The position numbers were made by a program, and so were the translations under genes. From Haplomitrium mnioides (taxonomy: Eukaryota; Marchantiophyta; Haplomitriopsida; Calobryales): a stretch of DNA of 30,926 bases. The notes under the pieces are model-generated. The model was not told the DNA's origin. It saw nothing but the letters and a program-made list of their open reading frames with translations, and did not search any database. Shown piece by piece: positions 18,310 to 28,089 of the stretch (positions are counted from its first letter, which is position 1; each line of letters begins with the position of its first letter). Location: positions 1-30,926 of the forward strand of contig JBNGIS010016613.1 in NCBI GenBank assembly GCA_049999725.1. Direction: 5' to 3'.

Positions 18310-18413
18310 GAAGCTTCTAGAATATATGAGTAGAAAAAACTTAGAGAAGCTTCTAGAAGATGTGAGATGACTAAAGACGCTTCTCGATGAAGAAAAAAAA
18401 TTCTAGAAGAGAA
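18310..18413 (+). promoter_or_regulatory. Cluster of perfect heat-shock-element trimers
   Basis: Heat-shock factors bind inverted nGAAn pentamers. GAAgcTTCtaGAA at 18310-18322 and 18346-18358 are perfect three-unit sites, and TTCtaGAAgaGAA at 18401-18413 adds two or three more pentamers. They lie about 100-200 bp upstream of the TATA box. Perfect TTCtaGAAgcTTC trimers are also present in the other two LTRs (23627-23639, 23728-23740, 26940-26952 and 27041-27053). Confidence 0.65.
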
Positions 18414-18511
18414 GCTTGTAGAAATCGTCAGAAGCATAGAGGCTTCTAAAATGCGACCAAGGAAGGTTTCTAAAAACTGAAGTGACTTCTTCGTGAAGTC
18501 TTGTAAATGAA

Positions 18512-18520
18512 ATATAAATA
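18512..18520 (+). promoter_or_regulatory. TATA box of family-2 LTR
   Basis: atataaata lies downstream of the heat-shock-like cluster and upstream of the CT-rich leader, as expected for the U3/R border. The minus LTR at 23378-23835 has the same box (tatttatact on the plus strand near 23537). Confidence 0.6.
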
Positions 18521-18718
18521 GATCGACTTGGCTATTCTCCCTCATTCAAGAGTTTGGAAAGTCTTGTAAGAAATTTTTTTCTCTCTCTCTTTCAAGAGTT
18601 TGGAACGTCTTGTAAGAAATTTTTTTCTCTCTCTCTTTTTCTTTCCTTTCTTATTGAGCTTATCTTCTTTGCATAAGATTATATTGATGTGCTACTAGCT
18701 AGCCAAGAGATTTTACAC

Positions 18719-18733
18719 ATGTATCATAGCAAG
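18719..18733 (+). other. Primer-binding site of family 2
   Basis: atgtatcatagcaag follows the LTR by one base. The better-preserved sister copy has atggtattagagca in the same place (minus strand, 26730-26717). Both descend from a TGGTATCAGAGC-type site for the initiator methionine tRNA. Confidence 0.6.
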
Positions 18734-19035
18734 GTTTTGCTTGTATGTTGGAAGATTCGTAATCAAGATCGACGAAGATGGATAAATAGATTTATATTGC
18801 ACATAGATTTCCACTTGTCAATCTTTTTAGTATCCAAATTTAGTATATAGGAAAGCAAATATTTATGCAATGATTAGTCCACCATTTTGGCTTTGGGCTT
18901 ATGCGACAAGTAATGGAATCTAGTCTACCATTTCTTTACTTTGTTGTCACTTATGCCGAAGTTTGGAGTTACACAATCTTTGTTTCGTATTAGACTCCTC
19001 AAATTGTTGACTGATTATGGCGCTACAAATGTTAT
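18734..19035 (+). other. Family-2 leader between primer site and gag
   Basis: No ORF is present. The sequence matches 26410-26715 of the minus-strand copy in reverse complement, for example the block 'attagtccaccattttggct' (18872 and 26575). Confidence 0.6.
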
Positions 19036-19696
19036 ACAATGGGGAGTGTCGAGAATGAGGTTGTAGGATTGGGACATGCAGAGCATAAGCAACAACTTCA
19101 ACAAATTATGTCCAGGTTCGAAGCAATAGAAGTCTCTTTGATAGTACGGTAAGAGGAGGATAGTTTGTTATTGAATAAAATTGCACAACTTTGAGCAAGG
19201 CAATAGTCACATACGGAAGTCAATCAAGATACATTGCTACAAAAGATGACAAAATTTTGCAAGGTAGAACCCTACTATGGCAACTGAGAGACGATGGTGC
19301 TTGAAGGTTGGATTTATCAGATGGAAGCGTACATGCCTTTTTTCCATCAACATTAGATACACATCAAGGTTTCTTTGCTATATCATTCCTTTTGGACAAT
19401 GTCTCAACATGGCTAAAAACTCGAGAGCAACTTCAAAGAAGTGAAAGACAATTACTTTCTTAGAGTACACTAGAACAATGATTGCTCCAACAATTCCAAG
19501 CCATCGGCGCTTTAGCAACGGCTTGAATGAAATTATAGGAGTTTAGACAACAAGGAAATATCCATCAGTACATTGAAGACTTCTGTAATCTACAAGTGCA
19601 AATTGTAGACATGAGTCCAACCAAAGCATTGGACAACTTCAAACAAGGATTAAAACAAAGAGTCCAACAAAAAGTCATCTGGCGGGATACTTGCAA

Positions 19697-20094
19697 TGTA
19701 AAAGAACTCAATAACCAAATCCAAATAAGTACAAACTCATAGTGAACTCTATTAGAGTTCTTCAACCAAAGACACCTCAATGCCCAAGCTAAGACTAAGA
19801 GTGCAAGCAAAAGCCAAGCAATGAACCCAAATGATTCGAGAGCAACTTTATAATGAGGTGTGGGGCTATGAAGCCCTTCTATTTATACAAGAGAAGAATG
19901 TGTCATCCCTCTTTCTTCACTTACAAGTCACTTCTAAATTCAACCCTAAAAGCAATCATATACCATTTCACTTAAAGTAACTTCAAAAGCAAGTAATTTT
20001 AAAATGATTTCAACCCTAAAAGTGACCTTCTACCACTTCCTTCACTCCTATCTATTTTTTATAAATAACAGAACATCATGCTTGTACTATTACA
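19697..20094 (-). repeat. Family-1 LTR, 3' copy
   Basis: On the plus strand it runs TGTAAAAGAACTC to GTACTATTACA, so it has the TG...CA ends of LTRs. Three AACCCTAAAA motifs (telo-box core) lie between 19940 and 20020. Confidence 0.85.
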
Positions 20095-20910
20095 TAATCC
20101 ACGTCTTCTAATCAATGACGTCCTCATCGTGGCCGACAGTTTCAAATAATTGAATAGCCTCTTGATTATTGTCAAGGTTGGAACACATCTCCCAAGTAGC
20201 ACCATAAAACGGATATCCCTTTCACAAAACTTTACATTGAACTTGAGAATGTGGTCTAACTTCTATAGCAATAAGTAATGAGTCATGTCGCTCCACCATA
20301 TGTATTGCTTCTTCTAATTGAGTAGGCTATCTCATTATAACTTCCATTATCATGCAAGGCTTCAATCTTCGAACTAAGCGGTATAGTGCTTCTTCTTCTC
20401 TTATATTAGCAATTTGCATTATTGTATCTTGAAAATGCGCAACATAGCTTCTCACTGAACCAAGTTGCTTCAATTCGGCCAATCGATCTCTTACTACCTT
20501 TGAAGCATTTACAACCCTGAATCTTGAAATCACCACTTGTTTTAATTCACACTTAGAAACAATGGGAGCAAAAAATCCTTATTGTGCTTGTTCTATTTGA
20601 TACCTCTACTAAGTTTTCACAACACCTTCTAATTGACTTGCCGCAAACAGAATTCGCGACCATCTTCTCTAATGTTTGCAGCTTCAAAATATTGCTCACA
20701 ATCAAATATAAAGCTCTTATATACACCACAAACCATCTTCCTATCATATGCTTTTGGCATTGGAAATCACTCATAACTCTTTTCTTCTTAAAAAGTTGCT
20801 CTTTCTTTCATTCTCACTTCCAAAAGATGTGAAAGATGTTCAAGTCATTGTTCCATCATTTAAACCACCGTCTCTTAATTCTTCATGTAAATCACCACCA
20901 AAAGAAACCA
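20095..20910 (-). pseudogene. Family-1 gag
   Basis: The best-preserved part (20536-20327) reads ISRFRVVNASKVVRDRLAEL, KQLGSVRSYVAHFQDTIMQI and YRLVRRLKPCMIMEV, the gag pattern of Ty3/gypsy elements and a close match to 18100-18230. The N-terminal part (20774-20553) keeps FQCQKHMIGRW and an RKMVANSV region with frameshifts. The end, near 20100, reads FETVGHDEDVID and then a stop before the LTR. Frameshifts break it, so no protein is made from this copy. Confidence 0.75.
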
Positions 20911-20925
20911 TAGCTCTGATACTAA

Positions 20926-21328
20926 TGTAAAAGAACTCATTGACCAAATCCAAATGAGCAAGAACTCATAGTGAATTCTAATAGAGTTCTTCAACCAAAG
21001 GCAACTCAAAGCCCAAGTTAAGACCAAGAGTGCAAGCAAAAGCTAAGAAACCAAAGAACCCAAATGATTCGAAAGGAACTCCAAAATGAGGTCTGGGGCT
21101 ATAAAGCCCTTCTAGTCATACAAGAGAAGTATGTGTCATCCCTCTTTCTTCACTTACAAGTCACTTCTAATTTCAACCCTAAAAGTGACCATATACCACT
21201 TTACTTAAAGTAACTTCAAAAATAAGTAACCTTAAAATGATTTCAACCTTAAAAGTGACTCTCTACCGCTTCCTTCATTCCTTTCTACTTTCTTATAAAT
21301 AGCACAACATCATTCTTGTACTATTATA
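20926..21328 (-). repeat. Family-1 LTR, 5' copy
   Basis: It is the partner of 19697-20094 and differs by scattered substitutions and small indels, which indicates an old insertion. Its outer end has changed from TTACA to TTATA. Confidence 0.85.
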
Positions 21329-21864
21329 GGCGATGTGAATGAAGCTATTTTGATAGCTCAAAAGATTGAATAGTGACAAATGTATGGGCATGATGAGCAA
21401 TTGCATGGTGCTATTCATCAGCATGGACCAGCAATAATAGAGTTGGGTCACCTTGGAAGAAGGAATAACTTTTTTCTATATAAGAATCTTCAATATAGTA
21501 AGAATCATGGATTCCAACAAGTTCCATAAGTATCATTGCCACCAAAAATATGTACACCAGTTGAAGCACTTATAGTGGAAACTTGCCACTATTTCAAGTG
21601 TGGGAGATAGGCCATATCTCTTCTTATTGTAGAGTTGGAAGAAACAATGGGCCCATGTAATGACATCTCAACAATATGAGTGGCAAAGACAATCAACGTC
21701 CACAAAATGATGAGGTTTAGAAAAACAAAATCAACAAACAATGCAACCTTGTCATCCTATTGGTTTGACACAACAAAGAAGTGGCGAGTTGTACAAGTGG
21801 AAGAAAGAAATTAATCACTTAAGAGGAAAAGCGTCACAACTTATTGTGATAAAATAAAAGTTTA

Positions 21865-22150
21865 ATAAAGAGTAAAAGTAAGGGTTTTTATTGACATGGG
21901 AGCTATAGAGAACTTTTTATCTAAGACTACTGCATTGAAGCTTGGTCTCTCCTTAGAGAAAAGCCAGAATGAGAAGGTAGAACTATCAAACGGGCAAATA
22001 GATGTGATTAAGGCTCTACCTTGAAGCATCAAGTTGCAGATGGATAAGCATGTGGAGAAATTAGAATGGAAAGTGATTCGTCTTGTACGCTATAACATTA
22101 TTCTTGGAATGCCTTGAATGGAGCAACATAATTCTCAAGTTGATTGACGA
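21865..22150 (+). pseudogene. Family-2 aspartic protease remnant
   Basis: The translation reads VRVFIDMGAIENFLSKTTAL near 21876-21935, which corresponds to the retroelement protease motif with D-S-G-A changed to D-M-G-A. ALKLGLSLEKSQNEKVELS follows. Stops at about 22022 and 22117 break it. The protease would process the Gag-Pol precursor in an active element. Confidence 0.7.
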
Positions 22151-22339
22151 ATGAAAACAATAACAAAACTACAATGGAAGATTTATGAAGATCATATACG
22201 ATCAACTAGGCATAGTCTGCCATTCTTTGTTATAAGCACTAAAGCCATCACTCCACGAGATCTCTTACTTTTGGGGCTGATTCGAGACGTATAGAACACT
22301 GAAGTGGGCATAGACAATAACCCCTCAGTCCTAAAGTGT

Positions 22340-22905
22340 TTTGTGAAATATTGGAGAAATTCAAGGATGTGTTTCCAAATGATCTGCCCTCCAAACTTCC
22401 TGCTCAAATGCGCATTGATCATAAGATTGAGGTAGCTCGAGAAAGCATTCCTCCTTGCAAAGCACCATATAGATTGGCCTCAAATGAGCTTGAGGAATAC
22501 AAGACCTAAGTTGAAGAGTTGCTTTCTAAGGGATTCATTCAACCTAGTATTTCTCAATATGGTGGTCATGTTTTGTTTGTGAAGAAGAAAGATAGCAGAA
22601 TGCCAATGTGCTTTGATTATTGAGCAATAAATCAACAAACTATGAAAAATAAATATCCATTACCATTAATAGATGATGTATTTGATCAACTTCATGGAGC
22701 TATATTCTTCACCAAGCTAGACTTTCATAGTGGCTATCAACAAATATGCGTGGCGGATGAAGATGTTTCTAAAACAACTTTTCGAAGTTGTTATGGTCAT
22801 TTTTAGTATTGACGTTTTGTGCAAGACTTTGCACGCATTGCACATGCCTTGACTGAGTTGTTTGGGAAAAATGTGTGTTGGAAATAGGAATCTCGAGAGG
22901 AGTTA
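22340..22905 (+). pseudogene. Family-2 reverse transcriptase, catalytic core deleted
   Basis: Recognisable blocks are VFPNDLPSKLPAQMRIDHKI, KGFIQPSISQYGGHVLFVKK, NKYPLPLIDDVFDQLHGA and FFTKLDFHSGYQQICVADED, typical fingers and palm of Ty3/gypsy enzymes with the first catalytic Asp (KLDF). After TTFRSCYGHF the sequence jumps to RFVQDFARIAHALTEL, so roughly 110 codons with the second catalytic box (x-x-D-D) are missing at about 22805-22820. Stops occur at about 22507 and 22621. Confidence 0.85.
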
Positions 22906-23377
22906 GCTCTCCAAACCTTGAAGGATACATTGTTTTATATACCCATTTTCAAGTGGTATAATTTGACTAAGCTTGTCAAGATTGTGGTGAATGCCTCACA
23001 GGTCACTATCGGTGGAGTTTTCCTTCAAGGATGGGAGGGTGGATTACATCATGTGGCTTTCTTCTCAAAGAAGCTACAAGTGGCAAAGCAGATTTATCAT
23101 ACAATAGAGCAAGAGGAATTTGCCATTGTACTTACCACCAAGTATTAGAAACACTACTTGGGTGACAAGGAGTTTTTTGTAGAGACTAATCATAAGCCTT
23201 TGATGTATTTGGAGACACAAAAGGATCTATCAAAATTCCAAGTTTGTTGGGTAGAGTGGCGTCAAAGACACCACATGAAAATTGTATATGTGGAAGGTAC
23301 AAATCAATTAGCAGATCTTTTGTCTCGAATGCCTTATGCTAATCAAGTTTCAATGGTTTCAACTCAACCTGAGTGGT
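22906..23377 (+). pseudogene. Family-2 RNase H
   Basis: The reading shows VVNASQVTIGGVFLQ (family consensus has Asp where Asn stands here), HHVAFFSKKLQVAKQIYHTI, EQEEFAIV, a stop, then YLGDKEFFVETNHKPLMYLE and GTNQLADLLSRMP. It covers the RNase H domain up to the linker before integrase. The terminal stop arises at the junction with the inverted LTR at 23378. Confidence 0.85.
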
Positions 23378-23835
23378 TATAAAAATTCTCGGCTAACTAG
23401 TTGCACATGAATGTACTCTTGTGCAAAGAAGATACACTCAACAAGAAAGGAAAAGAAAATAGAGAAGAGAGAGAAAGAAGTTTATTAAAAGACTTTCCAA
23501 ACTTCCAAATGAGAGAGAAGAGCCACGCCCTCTCTATTTATACTTCATTTACAAGACTTCACTAAGAGGTCAACTCTTAGGAACCTTCATTGGTCCCTTT
23601 CTAGAAGCCTTTATGCTTTGGGCATTTTCTAGAAGCTTCTCTTCTAGAACCTTCTTTCTTCATCTAGAAGCGTGTTAAGTCTTCTCACGTCTTCTCGAAG
23701 CTTCTCTAAGCTTCTTCTACTTTTATCTTCTAGAAGCTTCTTCAAGCTTTTTTTTCTAGAAACTTCTTCTTTGTGAACTAACTTTAGCAATAATTAAATC
23801 TAGAGGCTCTATCAAGTTTAGTGGACATCGCTGCA
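23378..23835 (-). repeat. Family-2 LTR, 3' copy of the minus element
   Basis: It matches 18231-18717 in reverse complement. It contains perfect TTCtaGAAgcTTC sites at 23627-23639 and 23728-23740 and a TATA box near 23537. Its outer end abuts the RNase H remnant of the plus copy. Confidence 0.85.
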
Positions 23836-24089
23836 AACCTTCCTCTTTAAGATGCAGCGTCCTTGTTGCAAGTACAATCAAAAGCAGACATCAATGACAT
23901 AGCATTGCAAAGGTTAGTGAATGGTTCCCAAGTGGTTTTGAACAATGAGTACTTTTTTTAGGAGCACCAAATACTTTGTGACTTGCTTGCGCTTGTGGTT
24001 AAAGATGCACTTCTTGATAATACGTTCCACCTCATATTTTACCTGACTATTCACCATCTCAAATAAGGGTGGAGATTCATCTTGATTGG

Positions 24090-25250
24090 TAAACTAAGAA
24101 GAATAAGGCACGTAACGACAAACAAGCAAAACATAAAAAGCTAGATGAAGTTTCATATGGGCCGATAAATCAAGTTTATAAGCCACATCTCCAACGCGTT
24201 GGGAGATATAGAAAGACCCAACAAAACGTGCATTGACCTTACGAACACCAAGCATAGGCAAGTGAGTAGTAGAAAATGACATTTTGTTGCCCACAACAAA
24301 TGTTTCGTCAAAACGATGAGCATCATGATACTATTTTTGACAATTTTTGTGAAATCTCAAACTTGTTGCAAGTAAGATGGACTACGTGATAGATTTGTAG
24401 CACAAAATCTTGAGTGGATTTAACTTTAATAGGCATTTCTAGTTGCAAACCCATGGTGATAAAACTCGTCAATGTCAAATAGTGTTTGCCAAAGGTAAGG
24501 AAGAGAGGAGTGGTATTAGTTGAGGTATTGACAAAGTTGTTTTAGGCAAACTCCACCAATGGTAGTAACAGATCCCACTTGTCTTGTTCCTCTAGTGTGA
24601 AGGCTTGCAACATATCTTCAATAATACAATTTGCACGCTCTGTTTGGCCATTTGATTCGAAATGATATGTCATAAGTATGGCTAATTTAGTTTTGAAGCA
24701 TGAAAAGAGGCTCTTCCAAAACATACTGGTGAATTGAGTACTTTGATCTGAAATAAGTGGGGATGAGAGACTATGCTGAGAAAAAACTGCCTTCAAGTAT
24801 AGTTGTGCCAACTTAAGAGTTGCTACCATTTTGGTAGTGGCTCTGATGTGGATTATCTTGCTTAGCTTATCAACAAAAACCACCACAGAGTCATGCTCTT
24901 TGAAAGTAGTAGGGAGTTTACATACCAAATCCAAGCTCACATGTTCCCATTCTCAATTGAGAATAGGAAGACATTGTAGAAGCCCCATATGCTTTTGATT
25001 ACTCGTCTTTTTCTATTGACATATGAGACAACTTTGTACATATGCCTCTGTATTCTTAGCCATATTTGGCCAATAGTAAGATTGTTGTAGTAACTCAAGT
25101 GTTTTTGCCTTGCTCATATGTTCTGCCACAACCGTATCATGGATTTGTTGGAGCATAATGGTGCTAAAGTCTTCCATTATTGAAGAATGTGCATCAAACT
25201 TCATGGAAACCCTCTTTGTCTTTAGCGGCTTCTATATTCAAATCATGTTG
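24090..25250 (-). pseudogene. Family-2 integrase
   Basis: The N-terminal zinc-binding H2C2 region (25204-25013) reads HDTVVAEHMSKAKTLELLQQ and YYWPNM...C..C. The core (24940-24542) has SLDLVCKLPTTFKEHDSVVV, SSPLISDQSTQFTSMFW and SNGQTERANCI, which keeps the D, D and E of the D,D-35-E catalytic triad. The C-terminal part (24294-24094) reads LPMLGVRKVNARFVGSFYIS and GDVAYKLDL. Stops between the three parts (near 25012, 24942 and 24542) inactivate it. No chromodomain is recognised. Confidence 0.85.
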
Positions 25251-25358
25251 AGTGGATTTCACAAGTTGTTGACTATCAGATCCTTTGTCTCCAATACCTC
25301 AAGCTAGTAAAGTTTCAATGGTTTTAATTCAACCCAAGTGGTGTCAACTGATTTTAAA
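25246..25358 (+). other. Micro-inversion between RNase H and integrase
   Basis: In the minus element the text after the RNase H codons for VCVE should continue as GTNQLADLLSRMPYANQ. Instead that stretch lies on the plus strand: 'gatcctttgtctccaata' to 'aagtttcaatggttttaa' (25271-25328) aligns with 23315-23365 of the plus copy. About 100 bp are inverted. Confidence 0.7.
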
Positions 25359-25520
25359 CTTCCACACATACAATTTTCATGTGGCATCTTTGACGCCACT
25401 CCGTCCAACAAACTTGGCATTTTGATAGATTCTTTTGTGTCTCCAGATTGATCAAAGGCTTGTGATCAGTCTCTACTATAAATTCTTTGTCACCAAGTAG
25501 TGTTTCTAATGTTTGGTGGC
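25354..25520 (-). pseudogene. RNase H C-terminal part of the minus element
   Basis: The translation LLGDKEFIVETDHKPLINLE and CQVCWTEWRQRCHMKIVCVE is nearly the same as 23158-23300 of the plus copy. It is joined directly to gag-derived sequence upstream and cut by the micro-inversion downstream. Confidence 0.85.
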
Positions 25521-25524
25521 AAGT

Positions 25525-26400
25525 AGAATGGCCAATTATTTTTGGTGGCATTGATACATGTGGAACCAATTGGAATCCATGATTCTTACCATATTGAAAT
25601 GTTTTATGTAGAAAAAGGTTATTTCTTCGTCAAAGGTGATCCAACTCCATTGGTGTTGATCCATGTTGATGAATATCACCATACAAGTGCTCATTATGCC
25701 CATACATTTGTGACCCTTCAATATTTTAAGCTATCAAAATAGCTTCATTCATATTGCAATGATTGTACAAGATGACTTCTTATTGGACTCTTTGTTTTAG
25801 TCCTTGTTTGAAGTTGTCCAATGTTTTGGCTGGACTCATGCGTACAATTTGCATTTGTAGATTTTGGAATTCTTCAATGTACTCATGGATGTTTGCGTGT
25901 TGCCTCAACTCCTATAATTTCATTCAAGTTGTTGTTAAAGCATCTACAGCTTGGAATTGTTGGAGCAATCCTTGTTTTAGTGTGCTCAAAGAAAGTAATT
26001 GCTCACTTCTTTGAAGTTGCTCTCAAGTTTGTAGCCCTATTGAGGCAGTATCCAAAAAGAATGATCTACAAAGAGACCTTGATCTGTATCTGATATTAAT
26101 GGAAAATAAGATATATGCACTTCCATCTGATAAATCCAATCTTCAAGCACACATATCTCTCGGCTGCCACGGTAGATTTCTACCTTGCAAGATTTTGCTA
26201 TTTTTTTGTATCAATGTATCTTAACTGACTTCTATATGTGATTGTTGCCTTGCTCAAAGTTGTGCAATTTTATTCAATAACAAACTGCTCTCCTCTTACC
26301 GTGCCATCAAATAGGCTTCCATTTCTTGGAACCTCGACATTACTCATTGGAATTGTTGTTCATGCTTTGCATGTTGCAATCTTGCAACCTTATTCTCGAC
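25525..26400 (-). pseudogene. Family-2 gag of the minus element
   Basis: Reverse-complement matches to 19036-19696 and 21329-21555 run through in one piece, for example the site 'atgaatgaagctatttt' near 25755-25739. Many stops are present. This copy shows what family-2 gag looked like before the family-1 insertion. Confidence 0.8.
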
Positions 26401-26729
26401 ACGTCCTATTGTATGATGTTTGTAGCGCTTTAATAAATCAACAATTTAAGGAGGCTAATAAAAACAAAGAATGTGCAACTCCAAACTTCAGCATATGTAA
26501 CAACATGGTAAAAAAATAGTAGACTAGATTCAATTACTTGTCACATAAATGCAAAGCCAAAATGGTGGACTAATTGTTGCCTAAACATCTTCTCATCTAT
26601 ATATTGAATTTGGACACTAAAAGGATTGACTAATAGAAACCTAGTTGCAATTTAAATCCCTCTATCTGTTTTTGTAATTCTTGATCACAAGTCTTCCAAC
26701 ATGCAAGCAACACCTTGCTCTAATACCAT

Positions 26730-27148
26730 TGCAAAATCTCTCAGCTAACTAGCAGCACATCAATATACTCTTGTGCAAAGAAGATAAGCTCAATAAGAAA
26801 GGAAAGGAAAAGAGAGAAAAGAAAGAAACAAGTTTCTTACAAGACTTTCCAAACTCTCGAATAAAGGAGAAGGGCCAAGCCCTCTATTCTTAGGAACCTT
26901 CCTTGGTCTCCTTGTAGAAGCTTCTATAGTTCCGACACTTTCTAGAAGCTTCTCTTCTAGAACCTTGTTTCTTCATCTAGAAACGTCTTTAGTCTTCTTA
27001 TACCATCTAGAAGCTTCTCTAAGCTTCTTCTACTCATATCTTCTAGAAGCTTCTCTAAGCTTCTTCTTCTAGAAACTTCTTCTCCACTAATTAGTTTTAG
27101 CAATGATTAAATCTAGAGGTTTTGCCAAGTTTAGCGGACCTGAATGCA
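26730..27148 (-). repeat. Family-2 LTR, 5' copy of the minus element
   Basis: The ends are TGCATTCAGG and TTTTGCA on the minus strand. It contains perfect TTCtaGAAgcTTC sites at 26940-26952 and 27041-27053. A deletion around 26890 relative to the sister LTR removes part of the TATA region. Confidence 0.85.
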
Positions 27149-27174
27149 ACTATGGCAACAACTTGTGGAAGCTA

Positions 27175-28040
27175 CTTGACTTAATTTGGAGATACAAGCT
27201 GTAAATTCTAGAAGGGTTTCCATGAGGTTCGAGGCATACTCTTCTAGAATGGAAGACTTTGGGTGCATGAAGACGCATCACTTTGCATTATTGTGCTCCA
27301 AGAGGTCTATGATACTGTGGTGACATGGTTCCAGTGTTGAGAAAAAATAATTAATTAAACATATCATTGCAACTGTTAGATCAACCATAAAAGAGCGTAT
27401 GTGTCAGATTAAAATCTATTCGGATGATACAAAAACCTTTCCATTAGGGACTTATTTTGAGTATTCTTTGCGCCATGTATTATGAAGCTACCAAGATCAA
27501 AGAGATTCTCCATATCCATTGTTAGAGGGCCTTAAGCCTATTTTTTGTCGTAGAATCACATTGACGCATCAACGAAGGTGAGAAAGAAGCTTTCTATTTG
27601 GGGAGGCACTTGACTTAATTTGGAGATACAAGCTGCTAAATTCTATGAGGGTTTCCATGAGGTTTGAGGCGTACTCTTCTAGAATGGAAGACTTTATGTA
27701 CATAAAGACGTATCACTTTGCACTATTGTGCTCCAAGAGGTCTGATGTTGTGGTGACATGGTTCAAGTGTTCAAAAAGAATAATTAATTAAACGTATCAT
27801 TGCAACTATTTGATCAACTATAAAAGAGCATATGTATCAAATTAAAAGCTATTCGGATGATATAAAAACCTTTCTATTGGAGACTTATTTTCGATTATTC
27901 TTTGTGCCATGTATTATGAAGTTACTGAGATCAAAGAGATTCTGCCTATTCATTGTTAGAGAGCCTTGGGCCTGTTTTCTATCGCAAAATTGCAGCGATG
28001 CATCAATAGAGGTGAGAAGGAGGATTTCTATTTGGGGAGC
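27175..28040. repeat. Direct duplication of a 434-bp segment
   Basis: 27175-27606 and 27609-28040 are copies at about 85-90 percent, from 'cttgacttaatttggagata' to 'tctatttggggagg'. Each holds a decayed sequence. The block 'gggtttccatgaggttt' to 'aatggaagacttt' resembles the integrase entry of family 2 (minus strand, about 25215-25165), so these may be distant pieces of the interrupted plus element. A 79-codon ORF in the second copy is not open in the first. Confidence 0.75.
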
Positions 28041-28089
28041 CATAGTAAAAATGAGAATCATTTTGGGGTAATGATAAAATGAAAATGGA

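Larger units (their letters stand above)
18231..18717 (+). repeat. Family-2 5' LTR with heat-shock-element arrays
   Basis: The LTR begins TGTAACGAGGTCCG and ends TTTTACA. The two minus-strand LTRs (23378-23835 and 26730-27148) match it throughout. The putative U3 (18290-18500) is filled with GAA and TTC blocks, including two perfect GAAgcTTCtaGAA trimers at 18310-18322 and 18346-18358. A TATA box (atataaata) lies at 18512-18520. Past it, a 46-bp direct duplication with CT-rich tracts (18546-18637) is specific to this copy. Confidence 0.85.
19697..21328 (-). mobile_element. Complete family-1 element: LTR, gag only, LTR (TR-GAG type)
   Basis: Two LTRs in the same order flank 831 bp: 20926-21328 (5' LTR on the minus strand) and 19697-20094 (3' LTR). 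Reading on the minus strand, the primer site ttagtatcagagcta (20925-20911) is followed by gag and then by the second LTR. There is no protease, reverse transcriptase or integrase. At 1632 bp it fits the non-autonomous gag-bearing class described in plants as TR-GAG. It sits inside family-2 gag. The flanks 'gcaat' (19693-19697) and 'gcgat' (21330-21334) look like a five-base target duplication with one change. Confidence 0.85.
19036..21650 (+). pseudogene. Family-2 gag with zinc-knuckle remnant, interrupted by family-1 insertion
   Basis: The first half (from an ATG near 19039, to 19696) has several stops and then a readable gag end: EFRQQGNIHQYIEDFCNLQ, SPTKALDNFKQGLKQRVQQ and KVIWRDTCN. After the inserted element the frame resumes at 21333 with VNEAILIAQKIE. 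Near 21590-21635 the remains of a zinc knuckle read FKCGR, a stop, then HISSYC. The minus-strand sister copy has the same gag uninterrupted across this point (around 25760), which supplies the empty site. Confidence 0.8.
18231..23377 (+). mobile_element. Family-2 Ty3/gypsy element, plus-strand copy, 3' part missing
   Basis: The element has a 5' LTR (18231-18717), a primer-binding site, gag (19036-19696 and 21329-21650), protease (about 21865-22150), reverse transcriptase (about 22340-22830) and RNase H (about 22930-23377). Gag is interrupted by a complete family-1 element. All coding parts carry stop codons. Integrase and the 3' LTR in this orientation are missing: at 23378 an LTR of the same family begins in the opposite direction. 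The order protease, reverse transcriptase, RNase H, with integrase last in the sister copy, defines Ty3/gypsy. Confidence 0.85.
23378..27148 (-). mobile_element. Family-2 Ty3/gypsy element, minus-strand copy lacking protease and reverse transcriptase
   Basis: It has both LTRs (26730-27148 and 23378-23835), a primer-binding site (26730-26717) and a polypurine tract (aaagaggaaggt on the minus strand, 23849-23837). Inside are gag (about 26400-25525), RNase H (25510-25354), integrase (25230-24542) and an integrase C-terminus (about 24300-24090). Protease and reverse transcriptase are gone: gag joins RNase H near 25525, which removes the counterpart of about 21555-23118 of the plus copy. The flanking bases (gtggt and actat) do not match, so simple insertion is not proven. 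Confidence 0.85.

Noticed and set aside
27832-28071. 79-codon ORF in the duplicated segment
   Set aside because: It is closed by stops in the sister copy 434 bp upstream, so it is not conserved as protein.
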